Origin: Phycisphaerales bacterium UBA7800
GTDB taxonomy: Bacteria > Planctomycetota > Phycisphaerae > Phycisphaerales > Phycisphaeraceae
Direction: 5' to 3'
DNA length: 52,183 bases
NCBI GenBank assembly: GCA_002480565.1
Contig: DLCK01000042.1
Span: 1-52,183, forward strand
Shown piece by piece: positions 15,878 through 25,859 of this stretch. The notes beneath the pieces were generated by a model that was given only the letters and a program-made list of their open reading frames with translations, did not search any database and was not told the DNA's origin. The first letter of the stretch is position 1; every line of letters begins with the position of its first letter. The translations under genes and the position numbers were made by a program.

Positions 15878-17233
15878 TCACCAATTAATTTCTAAAACAT
15901 CGACCAGTAATGAACGATGCGTTGGGTCTATATCAATAACAATTGCACCTTGTTCATCACGGGCCCAAGAGATGGATTGCTTGGTATCTAACCGAGTCAC
16001 CTTAATTGGCTCACGAGGATCATCAATGATCAAAATATCATCCTGATCGTAAGGCATGTAGACATACCATTTATTTTCCTCAACGATTGCGACAGGCATA
16101 CTTGATTTTTCAGGCCAGGGTCCTCTGACGCTATTATTAAAGGTATATGCATATTGTTTAAACCACCCACCAACTTCCTTAAGTCGGCTGTAACATACTT
16201 CGGGCAATCGGCCATGAGAATCTGGCCCGACATTTAATAAAAAATTACCTTCCCAACAAAAAGCTTTGGTCATTTCCGTTAAGGCCCACCCAGCAGGTTT
16301 GTATATTTCATGATTCAAATACCCCCATCCGCCATCATTGAAAATATGACAATACTCCCACCAGCCCTGCGGCTTTGTGTTGGGGAACGCGCATTCACAG
16401 GTCGCAAAATCCCCGACACCATGACCACGTGGGTTAATTAATATATGTGGTTGCAATTCACGCAACCGTTCGATAGCAATTGCATTTTGAACCGATCCAT
16501 CAAACCACAGCAAATCAATCTTCCCATAACGGGTGAGTAACTCTTCGACTTGTGCAGCCATATAGGCCCGAAATCCTGCATCACGTTTAGGATTTTCACC
16601 AACGGGTTTTTCAGCCAACTCAACGGGTTGATGATCAAGCCCCAAATGGGGTTTTACATCACCATAACGAAAGGACATCCGATCACGATTAAAATACCAA
16701 TCCGGTGGCGAATAATAAAAGCCAACTTTTAATCCAACCTTGCGGCAAGCATCAACATACTCTCCCACAAAATCCCGACCATGAAGATAATTCTTAGTTG
16801 AAAATTCTCCTTGATCGCTAGGCCACATGGCAAAACCATCGTGATGTCTAGTTGTGAAAACCGCATAAGTACAACCCGCATCTTTGGCAGCCGTGAGCCA
16901 CTTAAGCGGATCACAAGCATCGGGATTAAAATGCTTGGCTTGCTCCCAATATTGATTAGGGGTCATCTTACGAGCCACCGCGGGGAAACCATATTGATTA
17001 AACGTCTTGGCACGCGTCCCATGCCCCGTTGCCATCATGCTCCAGGACAAATCGCCGGTTCCTTGAACACAAGAAATTCCCCAATGGATGAACATCCCCA
17101 AATTGGGTTTGGCAAACCATTGCGCATCAGGATGCGTTGTCCGCTCAAAAGATTCAACCGGTGTATTGGAGGCAACGCCAATGATACTATGTTGCTCACT
17201 GACTTCTTTTTTTTGAAAGTTTTTTATAGTCAT
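15878..17233 (-). CDS. GH29 alpha-L-fucosidase family enzyme (second copy)
   Basis: A 451-aa GH29 protein. It has the opening WFAKPNLGMFIHWGISC, the HHDGF box at 130-134 and the nucleophile Asp245 in IDLLWFDGSV, plus a C-terminal beta-domain from ~360. It is clearly diverged from the copy at 5033-6322 and belongs to a different subgroup: the region after the first strand (GTGDLSWSMMATGHG) has no counterpart there. No signal peptide is present, so it is probably cytoplasmic. It lies 29 bp downstream of the large secreted glycosidase gene and probably works on products released by that enzyme. Confidence 0.9.
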   Translation of the reverse strand: MTIKNFQKKEVSEQHSIIGVASNTPVESFERTTHPDAQWFAKPNLGMFIHWGISCVQGTGDLSWSMMATGHGTRAKTFNQYGFPAVARKMTPNQYWEQAKHFNPDACDPLKWLTAAKDAGCTYAVFTTRHHDGFAMWPSDQGEFSTKNYLHGRDFVGEYVDACRKVGLKVGFYYSPPDWYFNRDRMSFRYGDVKPHLGLDHQPVELAEKPVGENPKRDAGFRAYMAAQVEELLTRYGKIDLLWFDGSVQNAIAIERLRELQPHILINPRGHGVGDFATCECAFPNTKPQGWWEYCHIFNDGGWGYLNHEIYKPAGWALTEMTKAFCWEGNFLLNVGPDSHGRLPEVCYSRLKEVGGWFKQYAYTFNNSVRGPWPEKSSMPVAIVEENKWYVYMPYDQDDILIIDDPREPIKVTRLDTKQSISWARDEQGAIVIDIDPTHRSLLVDVLEINW

Positions 17234-17262
17234 CTTTACATCAATTTGCTGTTGTTCAAAAT

Positions 17263-20200
17263 TTATTGAAATATCAAAGTACGATAGTTGTAAGGCTTGT
17301 TATAAGGCTCATCACCCTTGGGGGCTAAGGTTAAGCCGGTCTTTCGTCCTTTGCTATCATTATCGTTAATGAGAATTGAAAAGCCCAGAGCTGTTCCAGC
17401 TTCAAAGGACACCATGGGCAGACATTTGGCAGGAAATCGCATTTGATAAATCGTCTGATTCCCTTGACGCATGATAGATGTTTGGACATCAGGGTCGATG
17501 CCAACGCTTTGGTTACTGGCACCGAGGTATCGGCCTTCAATGCCTTTCTCTACAATGGCCAAGGCTTTATCACCATTTTTACAAACAAGGTATGTCACAT
17601 CATCACTGTCACACAATGCTTCTAATGTTGGTGCATTTTTCTTTTGGTCAAAATATATTTGCAATGAGTCGTTGTTGTAATCACTTCTGCCTTGGGAAAA
17701 CTTGGCGACATCGTCATTGACCACAACCACCATACTCAAGCCTTCCTTATCCCATCCCAACGCCAATCGTGCTGACAAATCCTTCGCCCCCGTATGTGGA
17801 TCAGACGGGGCAAAATCCGGTGAGAGACGATCTTCCCCCAAATCAATCCAACTTGTCCATTGCGAGATACTCCCACCAATCGTGGGATTCTGGGTATGAG
17901 ATGCGAAGATGGGTGAAATACGTAATTCTTTTCGGGTGAATTTTTCCTGTCCCAATACGGTCACAGTGATTGGATATTCACCCATGGCAACGTATGGCAA
18001 TTGCCCAGCAAATGATACCACGGTTGATGCATTGGCTGCCATGGTATTAAAGGTCTGATTCTGATGATCAAATATCCAATCACTTGGATAATCACGAAGC
18101 ATAACTTTACCATCGACCGATTGATTCATTCGGTTGGTCACGACTACCCCCAATTGACCGCCAGGCATCATGGTCAAACGCACACCAAATGGATCCCCCA
18201 TCCCAGTAATCGTCGCCTCGCCGAGCATTTTTTCAACTTGTAAGACAGTCGTGCCTTGAGGTAAACGAACATAGACTGGAGAGATCTGCATGGGTAAACC
18301 ATCACGTTTTATTACATCAGGTGAAATCAAATTCCCCATCATGTCATAGGCATCAAACTGCTGTGTCCCAATTTTCATATGACCATTAAACTCAGAAAGC
18401 AATGTATACATCGCCAAGAGCGGCCCACCTTGCGCATCGGGAAATATGAATGCACGACAATCGCCCCCCATGTCTATAGGACGCCCCTTACCAACATTGT
18501 TGAGCATACGCGTTGCAGCATTGTATGCACCGTATGCCAAATACATATAGGTTCGATCCTGCCCTCCATATTTTAAAAGGTTGGCACCGGGTGTAAAAAT
18601 CGCCCAAGGAACCTGCGCTGCAGCATGATGAATATAGTTTTGCATGATCCTGCCTGTTGCCAACATTTCTTCGTCAGCACCCACTGTATACCGGCGTCCC
18701 ACTTCAGCATTGTGATTATGGAACATATACAAGTTGGCTGAAAAGTATTGTTCACCATTAATCGTTTGACCTGTAAATCCAAACGATTTGAGCATGGCTT
18801 TCATCTTCAACAAGTCAGTATAAACATCAGGCATATCGGCTGCCTCTCGGTAAGCATGCCAGGTAAAGACATCCATATACCTAGCTGCCCCCAACTTCAA
18901 GCATGCGCGAACATAGTCATAGTCTGCTGTTGCAAGAGAAAATCCAACAACTTGCAATTGCGGGTCGATTGACTTAATCGTTTCATAGGCAGTCCGCAGA
19001 ACCTGAACATACTTTTGGGGCTTCATTGAACGCTCGCCTTTTTGCGGGCCATCACTAAACCGCCAAATGTTCGCCTCATTGAGTATTTCCCAATAGCGAA
19101 TTTGTTTTTTCAATGGAGGCACAACCTTTTGAAGATACAAAGACCATTCTTCAAGCGCCTCTGAAGTAACCTGATCGTTGGTTTCAAATTTTTTACGCAA
19201 TGCATGTGGAAATTCAACATTGGCAATAATGGTTTTAAAACCATTGTCGTATTGGAAGTCCAATTGGGACTTGAGTACCTCCCGATAATTGGCATCTAAC
19301 AGCAAATCATTGCTCAGAAAAAAGCGATTCATCCCGGGGCCCATTCTTGCGAACATCGGCACAGTATGCTTGTCCATCCACATCGGCATCATCGCTTCGT
19401 GACATATCCCAAACAATGGGAATCCCGTAGGAAGCATCGCAGGCGATGGTGCATCCAAAATGGCATAGCGCGACTCGGACTCTGCCAAGAGTTTTCCACT
19501 TGCATCTTGCGCCCGAAGGATCACACGAAACACGCCCAAGCGATCCGAAGGCAATTGAATCAACTGAATTGGCTTATCATGATTGGCTTTCAAATCAAGG
19601 GATTGCGTTTGGATCAACTTGCCCCAAGCATCTTTCACCTGCAATTGCACCTGACTCGGCATCGCAGCATTGTTGTTTACAAGTAACCGAGCATACATAC
19701 CATCAACAGAACTATTCTTGTCGTAGACTTGTTTTTCACCCTGAAGATCCAACATGATTGAAGGGGATTGATAAGCAGTCAAAGCACCTTCTTCAACCTG
19801 CACGCAGTCTATTAAAATTTCAGTAGAACCTGGATCAATTCGCACATAAGCTTTTTTCTGTACCGTAGGCTTATCCCAAGTAATGGTCATCGAAAATCTT
19901 TGCCAACGATCCGTAGGGATATTATTAATACCTTTCTGATATATCTGCCAACCCGGATCAATGAAAAACAAGACAGCTGAGGCCCCCGGTTTTTTTGCTT
20001 TAAAATAACCTGAAACAGTATATGTCTTACCTTGTGAAACGGGCACGCATTCGCTGACCAAACAATTTCTCGGCGTTAATAACAAGGCGCGACTGCCGTC
20101 CACCCCAACCTTGGGAAGAATTTTACATTCGTCAGTTTTAATTTGCGAAACAGCCAACTGGGGAGATTGTCCAGGCATGAAATAATCAAAAGTCCAACCT

Positions 20201-21240
20201 TTAAATCCCATCTCCATCCCTGGATTGGACAACAAATTTCTCCCCCCCTCGCGCGACTGTGCTTTAGGCATTTGGATAACGGCTTGTTTACTGACCCATT
20301 TCAGTGATGTGCCTGCAATATGTGCGGCTCCATTGCCTTTAATATCAATACGTGGTGAAAAATATATTGCAGAGGGATTCTCTGGAACGGGTACTTCAAA
20401 GGTATGTTTCACCCAGTTGGAAGTCAGTGGAAATGTTTTGGCCTTCAGCCATTTGTAATCACTGCTAATCAAGTAAAAAATCATTGACATTTGTGCATCA
20501 TCACTACGTCCCCAAACGCTAAAAGTCAGATGCCCAGGTTCTGGCATGGGCAATTTACTACTTTGTATAGTGCGTCCTTGCTCCTTGTTTTCACTGATAA
20601 TTCTCAGAGTCTGTGTACCTGCTTGAAAACTTTTGTCAGCAACCAAAGCATAATCATCAGATCGACCGTGATAGGCCCATGTCCATTGCGATGCCAACTC
20701 GCCAACTTGTCCCCATGCTAAATCTGCATTTCCTAGTAGCTCTTGATCATTGGGCATTTCATAGGTTTGTACTTTCACATTTCTGAGCTGAACTTTGCCT
20801 GACTGTTCCATTCGAAGTTGCCCAGCTTCACCTCCTAATCGCAGTGTACAACTTTCAGCAGCCTGACTCGTTTGAAAGTACAAACGTAGTGGTGACCATT
20901 TCGTTGCCGCTGCGAAAGGCTGCCATGGAAGTATTTTCACACCGGCAATATCCAAGATGAATACCCCCATCGGATTCATCCCTGTGGTTTTATATTCTGC
21001 AGTAAGTACATACCAACCTGCTTCATCACAAACAGGCAGTGTTGCAGCAGCACCGAGTTTCTGGCCGGGGTTGATATTCGCTGCCAAGCTTTTACCATCA
21101 TCAGTACAAGTAAAGTTCTGACATTGGCTGGGCTGAAAAGTCACTACCGACGATTCATTTGCTGCTGCTAAGCGGCCATTCATTAAACTACAGACAATCA
21201 ATAACTGAACTACATTTAGAATCGTGCTGCGTTGTATCAC
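17263..21240 (-). CDS. Large secreted multidomain glycoside hydrolase (clan-A-like TIM barrel)
   Basis: A 1325-aa exported protein (GTG start behind AAGGAAG; signal peptide ~1-26 ending near RLAAANE). Residues ~30-500 look like successive beta-sandwich carbohydrate-binding modules of the CBM4/9 type. A TIM-barrel domain spans ~610-930 with the acid/base pair in YWEILNEANIW (~720) and a candidate nucleophile Glu in TINGEQYF (~827), the pattern of clan GH-A families such as GH39. A C-terminal CBM9/DOMON-like domain (~1130-1325; DSLQIYFDQKKN) ends the protein. The family number cannot be assigned by eye. It probably attacks a polymer outside the cell and is followed by the GH29 gene, which would complete the breakdown. 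Confidence 0.82.
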   Translation of the reverse strand: MIQRSTILNVVQLLIVCSLMNGRLAAANESSVVTFQPSQCQNFTCTDDGKSLAANINPGQKLGAAATLPVCDEAGWYVLTAEYKTTGMNPMGVFILDIAGVKILPWQPFAAATKWSPLRLYFQTSQAAESCTLRLGGEAGQLRMEQSGKVQLRNVKVQTYEMPNDQELLGNADLAWGQVGELASQWTWAYHGRSDDYALVADKSFQAGTQTLRIISENKEQGRTIQSSKLPMPEPGHLTFSVWGRSDDAQMSMIFYLISSDYKWLKAKTFPLTSNWVKHTFEVPVPENPSAIYFSPRIDIKGNGAAHIAGTSLKWVSKQAVIQMPKAQSREGGRNLLSNPGMEMGFKGWTFDYFMPGQSPQLAVSQIKTDECKILPKVGVDGSRALLLTPRNCLVSECVPVSQGKTYTVSGYFKAKKPGASAVLFFIDPGWQIYQKGINNIPTDRWQRFSMTITWDKPTVQKKAYVRIDPGSTEILIDCVQVEEGALTAYQSPSIMLDLQGEKQVYDKNSSVDGMYARLLVNNNAAMPSQVQLQVKDAWGKLIQTQSLDLKANHDKPIQLIQLPSDRLGVFRVILRAQDASGKLLAESESRYAILDAPSPAMLPTGFPLFGICHEAMMPMWMDKHTVPMFARMGPGMNRFFLSNDLLLDANYREVLKSQLDFQYDNGFKTIIANVEFPHALRKKFETNDQVTSEALEEWSLYLQKVVPPLKKQIRYWEILNEANIWRFSDGPQKGERSMKPQKYVQVLRTAYETIKSIDPQLQVVGFSLATADYDYVRACLKLGAARYMDVFTWHAYREAADMPDVYTDLLKMKAMLKSFGFTGQTINGEQYFSANLYMFHNHNAEVGRRYTVGADEEMLATGRIMQNYIHHAAAQVPWAIFTPGANLLKYGGQDRTYMYLAYGAYNAATRMLNNVGKGRPIDMGGDCRAFIFPDAQGGPLLAMYTLLSEFNGHMKIGTQQFDAYDMMGNLISPDVIKRDGLPMQISPVYVRLPQGTTVLQVEKMLGEATITGMGDPFGVRLTMMPGGQLGVVVTNRMNQSVDGKVMLRDYPSDWIFDHQNQTFNTMAANASTVVSFAGQLPYVAMGEYPITVTVLGQEKFTRKELRISPIFASHTQNPTIGGSISQWTSWIDLGEDRLSPDFAPSDPHTGAKDLSARLALGWDKEGLSMVVVVNDDVAKFSQGRSDYNNDSLQIYFDQKKNAPTLEALCDSDDVTYLVCKNGDKALAIVEKGIEGRYLGASNQSVGIDPDVQTSIMRQGNQTIYQMRFPAKCLPMVSFEAGTALGFSILINDNDSKGRKTGLTLAPKGDEPYNKPYNYRTLIFQ

Positions 21241-21377
21241 TGAACTTCCTTTGTCGCTTTATGCGGATCAAAATAATTTTGAATGTGACAACCTGCTCAT
21301 GATTCCAATTGGATTCGTGGCATTGCCATTTTATTTTGGTGTAAATGATTTAAATTAATGAAGTATGATGGAGCTAA

Positions 21378-22160
21378 TTAATCATTAGCATTCACAGTCC
21401 AGATACCACCGGGATTGAGATAGGCTCCCCATAAAGATGGACTGGATATGGAATTTTCAGGCTCCATCAAATCCAAGTGATTGTCAACAAACAAATATGG
21501 CACAACATCACCGTGAAGCCTAATATCTTGGGATGCTGGATTGCGAATCGTCACTGACCACGGCGAACCCGCAAAGTTTGACGCATTGGGAGCTTCCGTC
21601 ATAACCAATGTTGAAGAAGGCTTAAGGATTGTCGCACTGGTCCAACGAGTATTGGGTGGAATTGTACCAGACGTTGTTACAGGATGTGAGATACCAAACC
21701 CCAAAGATCCACCTTTGGCACTATCGGTCGGGTTAATCATGGCATATGATCGACCTGGCGAAACTTTATCTTCTGCACACTGAAATATTTTCGCATGTTT
21801 CGACAGATCAGGCACTTTATAATAGTCAATATCAGGCTGAGATAACCTTCCCCCTAAGTACCCACTAAGTAAATCATCCCAAGCAATATACGGTGTTGTA
21901 GGTGGTGACATGCTAGGGCCGTTGTACACACCATAAGGATAAACATCCTTACTATCTACACTGTATCCATTAACCGCAATACCAATCTGCCGAACCCCCG
22001 CAGCACATCGCATTCGCGCAGCTGATTCTTTGGCTTTGCCAAGGGCTGGTAACAAGATTGCGATCAGCAAAGAAATGATTGAGATCACGACCAATAACTC
22101 AATCAACGTAAAACCGACAACACCAGATATGGGCCGACGATAAGATGATTGCTTTAACAT
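21378..22160 (-). CDS. Pseudopilin-like protein with prepilin leader (type II secretion-type)
   Basis: A 260-aa protein with the prepilin peptidase site G|FTLIELLVVISIISLLIAILLPAL (cleavage after Gly16) giving one N-terminal membrane helix, then a globular beta-rich domain. Near the C-terminus LHGDVVPYLFVDNH is a variant of the H-X9-DG motif of planctomycete and Lentisphaerae pseudopilins. AGGAG six bases before the ATG supports the start. It sits between the large secreted glycosidase and a LacI-type regulator, which suggests a link with surface display or uptake of a glycan, though its partner machinery is not in the window. Confidence 0.9.
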   Translation of the reverse strand: MLKQSSYRRPISGVVGFTLIELLVVISIISLLIAILLPALGKAKESAARMRCAAGVRQIGIAVNGYSVDSKDVYPYGVYNGPSMSPPTTPYIAWDDLLSGYLGGRLSQPDIDYYKVPDLSKHAKIFQCAEDKVSPGRSYAMINPTDSAKGGSLGFGISHPVTTSGTIPPNTRWTSATILKPSSTLVMTEAPNASNFAGSPWSVTIRNPASQDIRLHGDVVPYLFVDNHLDLMEPENSISSPSLWGAYLNPGGIWTVNAND

Positions 22161-22313
22161 AACTGACTCCTCTATGATCCTAAATCGGAATTTTTTTTAA
22201 TACTGTTAATCAATCCTGTTGTTTTGCGATCAATTCATAACACTATGAACGCGAACGATAACTATCAGGGTCAATTTTGACGCCTATGGCCTAAAATAAA
22301 GAACGTGTGATGT

Positions 22314-23369
22314 TTATTTGTTCGGCATACCTTCAGCCGAGCCAATCGTTGTACCTTGATGCCAGTGTGGTGTAATCAATCTTGACACACATTGAAATTC
22401 TGGATGTTTCAAAATACGAATCATCATTTCCGCCGCCTGAATACCCATATCAAATCGGTCAAATAATGTGCGTGAAAGCCCTGGCCAATCCAAACAGGTG
22501 CTGTAACTTGAATCGCAACAGGACAAACCAAAATCATGTCCCGCGCGGATCCCTAGTTCCATCGCTGCGTTGGTCCATTGCGAAGCACAACTGATGTTAT
22601 AAGCAAGAACCCCAACTTTGGGTTGCGATAAAGTTTGCTTGACCTTGCTCAACATATCAGGCCATGTCTGCGGCTCATCCACCCCATGCCTCGCATCACA
22701 ATGAGCCAGTTCAACGCCAGCTTCGCGGGTAACGGACTCGACCCCTTCATAACGCTTAGCCAAGCTGTAATGAACGTTACCCAGATGATTAACTTGATTG
22801 GGCACCCCCGTCCAAACCAACTTCTGATATCCGGCTTGAATCAAAGCCTTGGCAGCCATTTGACCTGCAGTATATTCGTCACGCTGGATGCAGTATTGAG
22901 ATTCCCAGATATTGCTGTCGACAAAAAGACAGGTTGGCACGAGTTCTCGAATCCGAGTCAATATTTCATCCGACATTGCACCGCAAACCACCATGCCATC
23001 AAGTGTATTTTCGTGAAAAACACGTGAATCCTGATGTAATGTACTGACAACATCTCCGATTCGTACCAACACCACCATATATCCATCAGCCGCCAAACGA
23101 TTATTCATCCCCACGAGCATTTCCATCACAGAGGGGTTATCAAACGGACGGCTCGATGAATTACACAGAAGCAAACCGATTTGATGGGTCTGACTATTAC
23201 GCATCGACCGAGCTGCGGCATTGGCGCGATAGCCGTACTTTTCAGCAGCTTCCAAAATGCGCGCCCGCGTCTTTTGATTTAAACCCTTTGACTGAGGTTT
23301 AAATGCCAATGAAACAGAAACTTGGCTAACGCCTACCTTTTCGGCGAGTTGTGCTTGCGTAATCGACAT
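22314..23369 (-). CDS. LacI-family transcriptional regulator
   Basis: A 351-aa repressor. The LacI helix-turn-helix is at 3-25 (TQAQLAEKVGVSQVSVSLAF) with a hinge region ending near AAARSMRNSQ, followed by a periplasmic-binding-protein-like sensor domain (IGLLLCNSS... onwards). The reading frame is open to 23432, but the ATG at 23369 has AGGAG five bases upstream and starts directly at the DNA-binding domain. A perfect palindrome lies 24 bp upstream. The neighbouring glycosidase, GH29 and pseudopilin genes on the same strand are its likely regulon. Confidence 0.92.
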   Translation of the reverse strand: MSITQAQLAEKVGVSQVSVSLAFKPQSKGLNQKTRARILEAAEKYGYRANAAARSMRNSQTHQIGLLLCNSSSRPFDNPSVMEMLVGMNNRLAADGYMVVLVRIGDVVSTLHQDSRVFHENTLDGMVVCGAMSDEILTRIRELVPTCLFVDSNIWESQYCIQRDEYTAGQMAAKALIQAGYQKLVWTGVPNQVNHLGNVHYSLAKRYEGVESVTREAGVELAHCDARHGVDEPQTWPDMLSKVKQTLSQPKVGVLAYNISCASQWTNAAMELGIRAGHDFGLSCCDSSYSTCLDWPGLSRTLFDRFDMGIQAAEMMIRILKHPEFQCVSRLITPHWHQGTTIGSAEGMPNK

Positions 23370-23392
23370 CATCGCTCCTGTACTATTTATTA

Positions 23393-23406
23393 CTTTTACG
23401 TAAAAG
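23393..23406. promoter_or_regulatory. LacI-type operator CTTTTACGTAAAAG
   Basis: A perfect 14-bp palindrome centred on CG, the symmetry typical of LacI-family sites, lies just upstream of the LacI gene. A second, imperfect copy CTTTTACGTATTA occurs at 23568-23580. Two sites ~175 bp apart would suit autoregulation with looping. Confidence 0.6.
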
Positions 23407-23580
23407 CTTATTCGCGAGATTAAAAAAGTCAATCGGCCTGAACAATAATTCTATGAAAAACCATATTTATGTTCTAATACTGACCAGGAAGGTTTCATTA
23501 CATCAATTCTATTCAATCAGACACCCCCGCTAGTAATTGTCTTATCCCGACCATCAACCCGTATTAACTTTTACGTATTA

Positions 23581-23860
23581 TTTAATCTGGAAACCTCGAC
23601 CTTACTCAGGTAAACATGCATAACAATCAATTTTACAATTACTTACATCTTTCTATCAAGTTTCTGTAAAGCGTTAGTTAATGGCTGGGCAGTACTAAAT
23701 CAACTGACGGTAGACCTGCAATGAGAAATGTCGCCCCTGAATACCCCATACTCCTCAAAATTCACAGTAAATTGTGGTAGCGATTGCTAGTTGATTTTGC
23801 AATCTTCAATAGCAGATTGGCATCAAAAGCTTACAAAATAGAGGTACCAATAAAGCACCA
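23581..23860. other. Non-coding interval before the transposase remnant
   Basis: AT-rich sequence without a recognisable gene. Together with the LacI control region to the left and the decayed transposase to the right it makes up the ~1.1-kb gap between the LacI and flippase genes. Confidence 0.4.
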
Positions 23861-24300
23861 TGAGCAAGCCCAATACAAATCACTGCTCTTTGAAACCCAC
23901 TTTGATCAGTTGCTCAATTCGTAGAATCCATCAATCAAACTGGCCATACAGTTTGCTTGGCATCACTTTGAAAAGCGTTTCGGCAAGTTGGACTACCGGA
24001 ACTATGGCCTGCTGTCACTGCCCACACGATTGCTGCTCTGGCCACACTCTACAGAGCAGGCATAAAAGGAACCGGACGAGTCGGTTGTCGTACGCTGGAT
24101 GGAGATCCCTACTGGCATTATTTTTGTGGTTACACGTACAAGCAACACCACCTGCCGATCCACTTATCGAGTCTGACACATTGGCGGCAACATATCGGTG
24201 AACACAAACTCGCAGACCAATTGCAATACACTTTCGACTTTGCAATTAAAAACAAGCATTTCGAACAAAACGCATTGATAAAAATGAATGTCGACAGGTA
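23861..24300 (+). pseudogene. Degenerate IS5-type transposase, N-terminal part
   Basis: Translated across several frames, the stretch gives the start of an IS5-group transposase: LLFETHFDQLLN, then WHHFEKRFGKLDY, then DGDPYWHYFCGYTYKQHHLP followed by LTHWRQHIGEHKLADQLQ, and finally an ALIKMNVDR segment. These match in order the family's N-terminal domain. Stop codons and frame changes interrupt it, and the catalytic DDE region is absent, so it is a dead remnant. It separates the glycan-catabolism block from the surface-glycan block. Confidence 0.75.
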
Positions 24301-24479
24301 TGTCTGTCAGCAAATGATTGGATGATGGTTAAATTGAGACTTATCAGAGACAACTAGCTAGCTGAGGCATTCCCTGCAAACCACAAACTGGAATCAAGCT
24401 CCTGCCTTCCATGCAATATACTGCTAGACTAATCACAACCATGACCGGCATCAGGTTAATCAACAGCATCAAGTGAGTT

Positions 24480-25859
24480 ATGGAGAGCTTTTTAGTGAAT
24501 AAACTACCCAAACTTCTCAGAACATTCCGGGATTCTGTTGAACTTCAAGTTATATTCCATAATTTTAGCTGGCTACTTCTTGGCCGATTCGCAATGCAAG
24601 CCATCGCCGGATTGATGAGCATTTGGATTGCACGCCACCTTGGCCCAAATGATTTTGGCTTGCTGATGTATGTTTTTGCTGTGGTGATGTTTGCCGAACC
24701 CTTTATTAGCATTGGGACAGGTAACCTGATAGTGCGTGATCTTGTTGCGCAGCCGGATGAGCAAAAGCGAGCTGGTATTCTCGCCAGTGGTTTAGTAATC
24801 AATACTGCTGGAGCTGGTCTGCTATTTACAGCTCTCCAAATCATGGCGTGGTTCCGTCAGTGGGAAGATACCCGTACTGGGCCTTTACTCGCTGCGATGT
24901 CATTTATGCTTTTACCCAAATGTCTTCAAATTTTTGATTTTTGGTTTGAATCTCGCATCGAATCACGCTACACCATCATTTCACAATTATCAGCAACAGT
25001 TCTGGGCTCGGCGTTGCGTTGTATTTTGATTCTGACTTCTATGCCTTTGATATATTATGCTTACACATTTAATATTCAAGCAATATTGGTTGCAATCTTG
25101 TTACTCGCTTATTTCATACATCCAAGACATTCATTGGGTCGTTGGCATATCCAATGGTCTTATACCTACAAAATTCTTTGGGAAGGTTTCCCTCTGATCA
25201 TATCCACGGCTGGTGTCATGATCATGCTACGCATTGACCAGTTGATGCTTAAGGAATTTACCAACGCATACATAGTCGGCCAATACAGTGTAGCCATGCT
25301 TTTGGTTAGTTGTGTTCAAATGATTGCCTTATCGATCTGTTCTTCAATCTTTCCAAAAATGATCCAACAGCACCAGACCAACCCACAAGCCTTTAACATA
25401 TGGATCAATTCACTATATCGATACGCCACTTGGGGGATGGTAGCAGTCAGTATATTCACTAGTCTTTTTGCACCCTGGGGAATACGTTTGCTTTTTGGCG
25501 ATGAATACCAAGAGGCGGGGCGTATTCTTCAAGTACTAATCTGGAGCAGTGCGCCTTGGACTTTATCTGCATTGCAGACACGCTGGTTGTATGTTAAAAA
25601 TGCCAGTTTTCCGATTGGTATGATCGCAATTTCATCAGCCGGTATTGACGTTCTGTTAAACGCATTACTTATTCATCAATATCAAGGTATCGGTGCTGCT
25701 TGGGCAACACTACTGGCACATGGATGCATGGCTCTGATGATGCCGTTTTTCTGGACTATTGCACGTCCCTGCGGCCGGGATGGTTGGAAGACAGTGTTCT
25801 GGCCGATGCTATTACTTGCAAAATTGCTGGGGAATTCAGATTGTCGTTCCCACGACTGA
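24480..25859 (+). CDS. Polysaccharide flippase (MOP/Wzx-like)
   Basis: A 459-aa integral membrane protein with about a dozen hydrophobic helices, of the Wzx/polysaccharide transporter type. The N-terminus has the family's typical run: LGRFAMQAIAGLMSIWIARHLGPNDFGLLMY, here broken by a short polar turn. Such proteins flip lipid-linked sugar repeat units across the inner membrane. Its 3' end overlaps the convergent DUF115-like gene by 24 bp. It is one of two flippases in this cluster (the other at 31421), suggesting two glycan products or successive acquisitions. Confidence 0.88.
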   Translation: MESFLVNKLPKLLRTFRDSVELQVIFHNFSWLLLGRFAMQAIAGLMSIWIARHLGPNDFGLLMYVFAVVMFAEPFISIGTGNLIVRDLVAQPDEQKRAGILASGLVINTAGAGLLFTALQIMAWFRQWEDTRTGPLLAAMSFMLLPKCLQIFDFWFESRIESRYTIISQLSATVLGSALRCILILTSMPLIYYAYTFNIQAILVAILLLAYFIHPRHSLGRWHIQWSYTYKILWEGFPLIISTAGVMIMLRIDQLMLKEFTNAYIVGQYSVAMLLVSCVQMIALSICSSIFPKMIQQHQTNPQAFNIWINSLYRYATWGMVAVSIFTSLFAPWGIRLLFGDEYQEAGRILQVLIWSSAPWTLSALQTRWLYVKNASFPIGMIAISSAGIDVLLNALLIHQYQGIGAAWATLLAHGCMALMMPFFWTIARPCGRDGWKTVFWPMLLLAKLLGNSDCRSHD

